From Lenisia limosa (Eukaryota; Breviatea): DNA of 25,191 nucleotides. The stretch's first letter is position 1; the number at the start of each line of letters is the position of its first letter. The position numbers were made by a program, and so were the translations under genes. The notes under the pieces were generated by a model that was not told where the DNA came from, ran no database searches, and worked only from the letters and a program-made list of their open reading frames with translations. This document shows, one piece after another, positions 9,768 to 18,802 of the stretch. Where the stretch lies: contig LPNZ01008762.1 of assembly GCA_001655205.1 (NCBI GenBank), forward strand, positions 1 to 25,191. The letters run 5' to 3'.

Positions 9768-12700
9768 ATGAATACAATAGTGCTTTTGTCCCTTCTCTTA
9801 CTGACTTTCTTCAGGTTTGCATTCCTTGTGTTCTGTACTTTTGCTAAGCTTTTAGCTCTGCAGTGAATATTGGTAAAAACGGAGAGGCAGTGTTCGATGG
9901 GTTATCTACCACGTCACTGACTGTTGACGGAATTGCTCTCAATGGTGAGAGAGGACTTTTCATGATTTACGCATTTCAGCTGACAATGTTAACTCCAACC
10001 GCTACCTGACTCTTCAGCGTGATGCTATTGCTGAGGTATTGATGAGGTCCTCGTTTCCTTATTTCTTTAGGTTTACCCCCTAATTCTCCCAGTAAACTAC
10101 ACCTTAGAGGTAAGACATGGGTGTCTTTCACTCACCTTGTAGTTCTGGTTCAAGCTCAACGAGCCAGTTGAGTCGGCAAGCGTTGCCGCCATCCTCACTT
10201 ATACCTGCGTTTGTGACACTTTACATGGGCTTTTCTGACTCTGTAGAGCACAGGCGACAATTGCCTGACCTTTGTGGTCCGTAGTAACTGGCACTTGGCC
10301 GTAGTTATAGGAAGGGTGAGCTGGCTGTTGTAAAGACAACGGGGAGAAATTGGGGGTTGAAATTTGTTTTTGAAGAGGAAGCAAATACCTGTATTCAAAT
10401 TAATTACCAAGGGATTTCATTACTTTAAGCCCTAAGAGTTTCCAGACCGAAGTGGCAGTCCATCTCGAGACCCCCATTCTCGCCGGCCACTGGCACCACG
10501 TTGCATTTGCATTCGGCGCAGGGGTCAACCATCGCGTCTTCATTGGTGAGTCACCTCTCGAGTAGTCCTGCTAACCTGGTTCAGACTTCGTTGAGCGCTT
10601 GTCAGTGCCACCTTCCATTTCGAATGAGGTCACTTCCGGCGGCCGTCTGGTGTTGACCCAGGAAATGGATGGCTCCGTTGAAACTTTCGTGGGCCTGGCG
10701 GCGGATATGGTATTCCTTATATTTAAAGTCAAGGAATAATCATAATTGCCTATAATTTTTCTATTATTCTATTTTGGACCATTATTCTTTTATAGTGTAT
10801 TGTCCTTCATATACTGACCAATTAGTCATTTGACTCGAACCAAGCAGGATACATTTCAGTTGATGATTTCACCCTCATTAACTCCTACACTTCTGGTATG
10901 TCACCAATCATTTGATTTTTGCTTTATTTGAAGAATGGATATTAAAAATTCTCATACAAAAAAGAAAACCCAGATACTATCATATCGTATCATATTTATA
11001 TATTACTATAATATTTCTAATATATCATGTCATATGTCTATACAGTGACCGGGAAAATATTTTCCTTGGGAAATCACCTAGCAAATCGGCCAAGACTTAT
11101 CTCGGCATATTAGATGTGATATGGATATTTTTCCAAGTAATAATATTTAAGAACTGGTGTGCTTTAGAGAGTGTTGTTCAGAGAGCTGGCCTCAAAGTGC
11201 CTTGGGAATTTGCGAATACTCTTTACACTTCACGAGTGACAGTTTAGACGCAACTGTCCTGAAAAGTCGAGCCAAGTCCAAGACTGTTGACGTTGATGTC
11301 TGCTCCTCGGTTTAGAGGCCCAACTAAGTAATGTCAACTCACCTCTTTAGGAATCTGTCCTCTTCTTGTTCACGTTCAATATATCACCCAATGAAATTGG
11401 TCAAATCACTGTGGGTACCTTGATTTGCCCAAGCAACCTAACAAGTTCAGAGCCTCGGAAGCCAGGGTACACTGATGGAAATCAACCCCCACGGATTCAG
11501 CGGTATTGTTGAGAGAACGGTTGGTGGACATTGTTGAGAGAGCGGTTGGTGGAACCTCGTTTCTCAATTGTTTTGACTTGGCTTGGGATACTTTTTCCTA
11601 CACCTCTTTGACTCGTAGTTCTGTCCAAGTGGAGGTCATGTCTCTCGCTGTTTGGCGCCTGAAATGATGGCTACCCAGAAGCGTGAGCAGCGCCTTTGGG
11701 CATCTGTGAGCATGGTTTCATATTCTTCTGGATCCTTTTTTGGTATTCTCCCATGTTCTTATCCTTTTCAGAAGTTCAACTCTTTGATCAAAACTGCTGA
11801 CTTCTTCAACATGACCACTTCCTCGAACCACCGTAAGTTTCATTCTCGTGGAATTGTTATTTTGACCTGATAATTCCCTTCTGCAAATTTAGCACACTTA
11901 CGCCTTAGTCCCCGTCCAAGTCTTCCAAAGCCTTCGTGACAACTATGCACTCATGGTAGGTTGTCCAGCAAACGGTCATACTTATCGTATTAGGAAATTT
12001 CCAGCAGAATACCAGTTACAGAAATGACTCTTTGTGGCTGGGCCTTAAGAACCACCGACGAAGTTGTGAGCAAAGTGTCTACGCGGTTCTCAGTACTCAC
12101 TTCTTTTAGATTACAATGTCCCCATTCTCCTACGGTGATAACGCTGTCCATTTCAATGTCAACTCGGGTCAAGGTAAAATATTTTATGTTTGTTGGGGAG
12201 GGGAAGACCTCTACTTCAGAGCAAAACCTGTCACTCAGTAGGGCATCAACAAAGTTCATCAAGGCTACCCCTTTGTTATGGAGTCTAACCGCTGGTACCA
12301 TATTGGAGCAACCTGGAATAAGAGTACTGGTATGCGGTTTAGAACTGTTTAAGTTCCATGATACTTTTTTTTAGCAATAATTTCCCAATTAGTTGGAGTT
12401 AAATATTTTCAAAGCCTTGGAGAGCATGTTAGAATGGTGGCCTGATGAAATAGGAGACGCCAAGCTCTACATTGATGGTGTTCATGTTGATACTTTCGTG
12501 GCAGCCTCGACAATCGACCTTCATTCCACCAGCAGCGTCGTCACCATCGCCAATGTGGGGTTTACATCTTTTGAAAATGCACTCATTCTGTAGGAATTTG
12601 ACGGATCAACTCCTTCAGATTTCTGGAAGGGCTATGTATCAGGAGTGGGGGGGGGGAGTTTGATGATGCATATCAGCGTAAAGGAACCAATTAATCTAAA

Positions 12701-13296
12701 CTTGACTTGCCTCAACTGTTGTGTTAGATTCTGATTCTTCAGATTATGTTCTTCAACAAAGAAATGTCTGCTGAAGAAATGCTCTTCATCAAGGTTGGTA
12801 CTCTGGGGTATTATGGGCAGATTGCAATGTCTTTGACTGACGGTATAGAGCAACCATGTTCTCTACTCAGTCAACACTGCCCTCTCTCTCAGGTGGGGGT
12901 TTGGCACTTGAATGTTCTGTTGCTCTTGCTGGGTAGTCCTTTCAATTGGCCTTTTCTATTGCTGTATGCCATTCTAAGAAAAGCTGACCCTTCAGTTACC
13001 ACCAACGTTGGCTTAGCGAGTCGGGTACAATGTCCGGAATCGGCGCCATCGTAAGAACGGGTCTCATTGTGAAGAGCTGACTTACCGTTTTAGGCAAGTA
13101 TCACGTCCTCGTCCACCTTCGTCAAGAACTGTGCACCGTAAGAGGCGCAAAATGCCTTCATACTCCTTGGTAACACTTTTACCTCGTAGTAAATGCCTTC
13201 TTACTCCTTGCAACACTCTTACCCCGCAGTAACCATTGGCCCTGTCTGCTCTTGGAAGACATGTCTGTTGACATTCAAGATTGGTATAACCTCTAG
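9768..13296 (+). CDS. Secreted protein with two LamG-like (jelly-roll) modules, about 25 exons
   Basis: Probably exported and displayed outside the cell; LamG/concanavalin-A-like modules usually bind glycans or proteins. Exons: 9768-9814, 9856-9944, 9980-10035, 10071-10109, 10143-10208, 10247-10315, 10437-10545, 10585-10709, 10826-10895, 11248-11309, 11351-11410, 11451-11507, 11619-11705, 11772-11832, 11909-11955, 11994-12065, 12110-12173, 12264-12329, 12454-12554, 12594-12635, 12743-12793, 12871-12932, 12996-13050, 13094-13137, 13230-13296, about 555 aa. MNTIVLLSLLLLTFF is a signal peptide. Module 1 shows TLEFWFKLNEPVES, HWHHVAFAFG and GLAADM; module 2 shows MTLCGWALRTTDEV, NRWYHIGATWNKS, DAKLYIDGV and MFFNKEMSAEEM. 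The tail after about 12793 and several acceptors (exons 13, 15, 18, 23) are less sure. No transmembrane segment is evident. The stop lies 37 bp from the next gene's stop. Confidence 0.75.
11043..11110 (-). mobile_element. MITE-like palindromic element, copy 1 (degenerate)
   Basis: Begins TA-CAGTGACCGGG and shares, in reverse orientation to copy 2, a core reading TTTTCCTTGGGAAATCA and GCAAAT(C/T)GG(C/T)CAAG. The far end is decayed (CTCGGCATATTA instead of a clean inverted repeat). It lies in LamG-gene intron 10896-11247, next to a very AT-rich tract. TA flanks and a CAGTG terminus are reminiscent of Tc1/mariner-derived MITEs, but no transposase is present. Confidence 0.6.
11506..11555 (+). repeat. 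25-bp tandem duplication across a 5' splice site
   Basis: Two adjacent 25-bp units with two differences, each starting TTGTTGAGAGA and ending in CGGTTGGTGGA plus two bases. The modelled donor ATT|GTTGAG of the LamG gene lies at the start of unit 1, so unit 2 carries a second copy of the same donor sequence. Confidence 0.85.
13150..13230 (+). repeat. 41/40-bp tandem duplication across a 3' splice site
   Basis: Units 13150-13190 and 13191-13230 both start AAATGCCTTC and end in a pyrimidine-rich acceptor: ACCTCGTAG|T in unit 1, ACCCCGCAG|T in unit 2. They sit at the 3' end of the last LamG-gene intron. Either acceptor leads to a short tail and stop: PKCLLTPCNTLTPQ with the first, NHWPCLLLEDMSVDIQ... 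with the second. Confidence 0.85.
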
Positions 13297-13333
13297 TCTG
13301 TGTTTTTGAAATATATGTATCATGCCGCAGAAG

Positions 13334-16300
13334 CTAGGTCTTCCTTGCCTTCTTCCCCCTGTTCATGATCTTCTGGAGCCTATCGCGGGAGGATGACGAT
13401 GTCTTCTGAGCAGCAGTGGAGCCGGCCGAGCCCTGGCCCAACTGGCCTCCTGCCCCCCTTCGCCGGGCATGGTCTTCTTCGTGAGAGGGGTATTTGGGAA
13501 TTGCGATCACATAATGCCAACCTTTCAGAGAGAGTCGACGGGGCAAATTGGCCAAGGACGGAAGCTCCGGGATGGAAACGTCCCTGTTTCCTTAGTTAGT
13601 TATGACAGGACCCACCGTAGACTCGCTTCGAACTGAACCAAAAGCCGGTAGTTCTTCAGTACACTGTTTTCCCTGATCAAAAGCAGTCGATCCTCCACAT
13701 CCAATGGCAGATCACCCAAAACAGCAGACTCCCATCTGGATGCTGAGTATACCTAAAAAGACGCACCTTTTCCAAGCCTCGTCGAGAGCAGCCAACTGAG
13801 CCAAACTAGGTCCTTTTGGCGTTTCTGCTCAGTAAAGAATACTCATCGAAATCCTATGGCCATTCCACCTCCCCCATACTTGGCTTTCTCACTTGAGATG
13901 GCAACCTCTGAGGCGAGGGAGCCTGAGTAGTGAGGCATGTCACGATAAACGGCTTACTAGTTGTGGAGGTTCGTCCTCCACTACTGGGGCACAAGGCCTT
14001 GGCTCCTCCTCGGCTACATATCCGACTGACTCGGCAAATGTCTCTTGCGCCTGGGTTATGAAAACTGAAACAAAAACTAAGTAAATGTTTCAGAACTGTG
14101 AAGAGATGGCGAAACCCACCAAAATGTCCAAAGAGTTTGGATCAGTGTCTTCAACAGCAGGCGGCAGAGTGTCGTCTTCTGGCTCGACTTCTTCTTCAAG
14201 CCACGCTTCTGCTTCTTCAATAACGGGCTGTGAGTTGATCCAGTCTTCAGTTTCGTCCTTCGGCGCTGGTTCAATTGGCTTCGGCTGTATCAGTCCTTCG
14301 TTCGGGGCATGGGCCTTGTGACTTGCCTGTGAAGCGTCAGTTTCCGTTTTAGAAAAGGTGAATCGTCGTTAAATGGAAGAGCCGAGGCAACGTAACTAAC
14401 CTCTTTCAGCTTTCCGTTAACCAAAGAAAACACCTTGCCCTTCTTTTGCGTCCGTATTGTGTCAAAAGAAACTTCTCTGGCCCGTTATATGATAATGTAA
14501 CAATGGTTATGTAAATATGTACGAAATCTACAAATCAATAGTCTTCTCCATCCCAAACACCGTCTCATGTTGTCGGAATAATTCACACAGAAACATAGTG
14601 AACCATCAAACAAAAGACTGACTTTTGGAACAGATGTGCAGTACTGATTTCCTTCCCGTCTTGCGCCCCTCCGTAAAACCTTAAATGTAAAATGCATTAT
14701 CGACAATTAAATGTTGATACAATGCTAACGTACCTGTGCTCTCCTACAACGCCACTCTGATTGAGTGGCATTGTGGATTTGCCCCAAAACTGCTGGACCA
14801 GAGGGTCTTCGATTTGAGGTGCCATTTCCTGGAGTTCTACCTGTTAGCAACTTTGGTACCTACTTTTGAACTCGTCTTTGGAGACCTTCAGTTTGCTGTA
14901 TCCCTTACTTGGTTCTTTTAGTTTCTCCTACAACGTAAGGCAAGAGGCCACCATACCTGCTTCGACATAGCCGCCTTGGCCTGAGGCTTCGCACCATGGG
15001 CAGAAGACGGTGATACAAAATCAGGAAATTCAAATCTAAAAAATGAAGAAAGGAAATTGGCAAACCCTGGAATGTTTTGCGGCTCAAAGTAGTTGATTTT
15101 CTTCTTTTGAGGCGCTTCAACTTCCTGAAGCCATCAAAAGCTAGAGGCAAAACAATTAAAACCCCAATGATATTGAGGAAAGCTTGGAAACAATTTTTAC
15201 ATTGAGAATAAAGGTGGCATACTGGGGAGTCCGCAAGTACGCTGTCAAACAAATCCTGCGGCTCTTCAATTGGTGTGGGAAGTGTCTGCGATATTACGGA
15301 TACATTGCATGGTCAGTGCAAAGAAAGACAGGACATTTCTTCCTGCTTACTTCTTTAACTTCTCCATCAAAACTAATCATAACCTTTTCATGAGGTTGCG
15401 CAAGTTTGTAGTTTTCCTATTGAATAAAAAACAAGCAAATGATATCGTGGTACTCTTCGATCTAAAAGGCCTAATACCAATCGATAATAATTTTATTGTA
15501 AAGCTCAGTCTTTTTTGACGCACGTCCTCAAACCTGAAAGCCTCCCATATTGTTTGTGGGTATAACAACAGTCATCGGCCTTGTGGGAATTCTTGACCCT
15601 GCAGGAAGATTCTGTGTAGTCACTTTGCAAAGTATTTCCTTCTTCTAATTCTAAGGTTTGTAGTGGAAAGCTGTTTCAATATTTGGCTTACTTGGTAATG
15701 GGAGTTGTCAATTTCAGGGTATGGTACCTTAAGAGGTCAGTGGGTAACCGTGTTTGAAATGACTCATACCACTTGGCTCTCCGAAAAGGGAACATAGGGT
15801 GCACGTGGAGCTGCGGATACTTTAGCGACTAATTCCAATTAGTGTAAGTGAACGTCAATAAGGAGGTAAGCTTGAAAATAATACCACTTGAGGTAAAGGA
15901 CTGGTATAATGTGGTGGCTTCCACGACAGAAGTCCACTTTGAACAATGCTCACCCACCTAGGTCGGCAGATGGTTCTTCGAAAGAAAGGTCTGGTAAAGT
16001 GTCTTGCCCAATCCCTACACAATTATTCACTTCATGCAGGAAGATCTCATGACTGAGTCAAAACTGAGGCATACCAAAACGGGTATGGATGTTGAGCTGT
16101 CTGCATCTCTCCAAGCAATTTTCAATGTCATTAAAGATAGTGGTCATCTGGGGCAGCATAGCGCCCGCACGCTGAGCCTACTGTATTATTCTACTCATCA
16201 TTCACTTTCAATACTGATTGCAAAATGGACAACCTTATCTCAATGCAAGGGCATTTGGCCCCACTTCCAAGCCTACCAAGTAGTGTCCTTCATTCTTCTC

Positions 16301-18331
16301 AATTATACCAAGCCACTCCGAGAGCTCTTCTCTCCTTTTGTGTCAAAAGATGAAAAAGCCCACCTTTTCACTGCTAATATGTATAACTCCTCGAGAGAGT
16401 CAAAAACAACTTTGCTTTCGTCCGTCTCTACCATGGTCAGTTGACTCAATGAAGCAGTAACTTGCCAACCTTTAGGCCCGTGTTGCTCCTCAACCTCTAC
16501 CTCCAATACGTAGTTCGTCGTTCCTGATCAGTCACAATGCTTTGACCAAGTGCCCACCAAAGCCACTCCTTTTGATGAAATCTCCGGTTGATAGCAAAGG
16601 CGCGTCTTTGTCAAAGTCATCAGCACGGCCCGGCAGAGGGACCAGGATTTCAATGAGTGATTTCTAAAGAATCAGCATGGTCCTAAGCTAGACACGCATG
16701 TACCATTTGCGCTATCAAGGTGACCAGGCCTGCAATGACCGTGTTGTCTTCAAAGATGTCCACGGCCTTTTGAAGTTTTTCAAAGTTCTCTCGCGCTTCA
16801 TGCATCTATAGGGTCACAACCATACGGCTTTCTTCAGGCATCGCCAACCTCCCTGGCCCGGGCCCTTCGTTTCGCTGCTGCTCTCTCCTTATATGCTGCG
16901 GGAAACACAATTCCAAACGACTTCTTGAGGTATAGGAAATAGTTTCGGAGCTAAGAAGTGAGTTGCTTCAGTCCTCAGATACCCTCTTCATTACGTTTAA
17001 GAATACTATGATATACCTAAAAATGTACTTGGGCTTCACATATTCCGAAAAAGACAGGCATCATAGTTATTATTCGCAGAGGTTTCCCCATAATTATTTA
17101 CCGAATTGAAACCCGTCCAAATGTCCCACCATCGGAAAGAAATGCGCGTAGCTTCCGACCCAATCCTCAATGGTCTCTAAACTGACTTTCTTGAGTTGTC
17201 TCGAGTTCTGACTGGTTACAGGCAATCAGTCCTACCTTGGGAAGAACACTTTTGTTGTCTGGAGCGATAGTCAAAGACGCAATCTCCACAATTCTGAGGA
17301 ATGCAAATTCTCTGAAGCTTTCATTTGTCCGAACACCCGTGTCCATAAGGAGAAGACCTATCAACCGAACCTGAAATGTGAAGAATGAAAGTGAAACCAT
17401 GTAACAATTTCACTCCAACTACATAAAATATTAATATGACATGATAGGTTAAAATAAGTTGAAATGAGAAAACAGGTGTTGTACCTATTTTTTATGTTAC
17501 CTTATCTCTTATTAACGGACCGGTGTGATACGCCATTTTCGCTTTTCATTTCTCTTTCTTCTAACTAAAGTACCATGTCCAATGTGTCTTCTACCCCCCA
17601 GCTTGTCATATTTTCACCTCACCCCAGCTTAATAACAATTTCACCACCCATTGCCGACATCAGCGTGTGTGCGTCTGAGGAGGTCAATGCTGACGGACCA
17701 TAGTGCAGCTGGCAGAGGGCCTTTGAATTGTATTGTCCATGATTTGACAAGCTAAATGTCAAAATAAATATAATGCCTATGTCAAAACTCAAAGGGAAAA
17801 AAATAAAAGAAGCTAAGGTTCAACAATAAGTTCGCTGCTTCCATTGTAATGAGTTCCTTAAACTGGCTTTGCAAACTGGTTCTGTAGTGGAGTAGCGTTT
17901 TGACCCTTCTTTTAGTAGCATTCTAATACCGTCTTTCACTCGATCATATGCCTTCGCGAAAGCCTTCACAATCAGAGCAGATGATAAACAAAAAAATCAA
18001 AATATGATGGAACCACGAGGCGTATGAATATATCATACACCTCACAGGGTAATAGCCCACCTTTTCAGCCTCAGTTGCTGGATGAAGTTCCTCATCATCC
18101 GCTTTGCACACCACGCCGTACCCTGGCTCAATGCCCCATTCAAGGAAGTTAAGGTATGTCCACCTGGAAGATAAACATGCCGCATTCCTCCTACCAAGAG
18201 TCAGGCTCGCACGGGACCTGTCGAAACGACACCCAATAGTTGCCTGGCTGCGATTTTGACCTGTCAACCGGCCGTATAATGTGGTCAGAGCCATGGCCTA
18301 ACGCATGGTCTGATTCTATATCATCTTCCAT
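13334..18331 (-). CDS. Long unrecognised protein, about 33 exons, ~950 aa
   Basis: I do not recognise this protein. It starts MEDDIESDHALGHG at 18331 and ends GKKARKT at 13334. Firm exons include 18195-18331, 18061-18163, 17877-17963, 17648-17751, 17236-17370, 17102-17189, 16849-16950, 16704-16805, 16558-16663, 16388-16523, 16277-16334, 16075-16177, 15958-16029, 15773-15828, 15692-15727, 15534-15644, 15351-15416, 15223-15285, 15066-15124, 14957-15035, 14864-14927, 14734-14836, 14623-14679, 14401-14476, 14116-14326, 13958-14064, 13880-13922, 13767-13824, 13616-13735, 13522-13583, 13334-13476, nearly all in phase. The N-terminal half is helical (EKAFAKAYDRVKDGIRMLLK, GPLPAALWSVSIDLLRRTH), faintly like an F-BAR N-terminus. 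A strand-rich part follows (YVLEVEVEEQHG). The C-terminal third is acidic and Pro-rich with a basic tail. Between 17652 and 17500 the path is ambiguous, so two genes (a second start MAYHTGPLIRDK at 17536) are possible. Confidence 0.6.
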
Positions 18332-18802
18332 GATGGTTTATGTGACTACTAGGGGGTCTGCCCTCCTTTTGGAAACAATATCACACCTTACAGACAGGAC
18401 ACAGTACTTCTTTCAGCATCCAATCAGCATCAACAATATTTCAATAAAGCAATGGAGAAGATAAAGGGGAAGGATGGAATTGGATGGAAGGATGGAAGGA
18501 CTTGGGAAGGACGATAAAAATAATAAAAAAATGGTTAGTAAGAGCTTTCGAAAAGCAATATCAGAAACTTTCGAATTGCTCCGTTTTCAGTTTTTTGAGT
18601 TTTATCATTTGAATTTTGAATAATTAAATTGGTAATATTTGTGTTTTATTTCTTTATTGGTGTTTGGGTGTTTGGGTGTTTGATTGTTGTGGTAATTGAT
18701 TTTGGGACCCCCCCCCCCNNNNNNNNNNNNNNNNNNNNNNNNNNNNNNNNNNNNNNNNNNNNNNNNNNNNNNNNNNNNNNNNNNNNNNNNNNNNNNNNNN
18801 NN
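18332..18802. other. Divergent start region with short repeats and a gap
   Basis: Lies between the start of the long unrecognised gene (minus) and the first visible exon of the DUF726 gene (plus). It holds three GGATGGAA-like repeats at about 18472-18500, an 8-bp repeat (GGTGTTTG, about three units) at 18659-18682, an 11-C run at 18708-18718, and the gap 18719-18802. A plus-strand frame from 18531 (MVSKSFRKAISETFELL) might be a first DUF726 exon, but no splice link can be shown. The missing DUF726 start is probably here. Confidence 0.5.

Noticed and set aside
16030-16080. A 28-nt intron in the long minus-strand gene
   Set aside because: The donor proved to be one base out of phase; a 45-nt intron at 16030-16074 keeps the frame instead.
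16004-16444. 146-codon plus-strand open frame, the longest in the window
   Set aside because: It is antisense to five phase-consistent exons of the minus-strand gene (e.g. 16277-16334 and 16075-16177), whose peptides are helical and link correctly. The plus frame has no recognisable motif or splice context.
17501-17536. MAYHTGPLIRDK as the start of a separate gene
   Set aside because: Not excluded, but upstream exons (18331 to 17648) read on the same strand in phase and point towards it, so one long gene is the simpler model.
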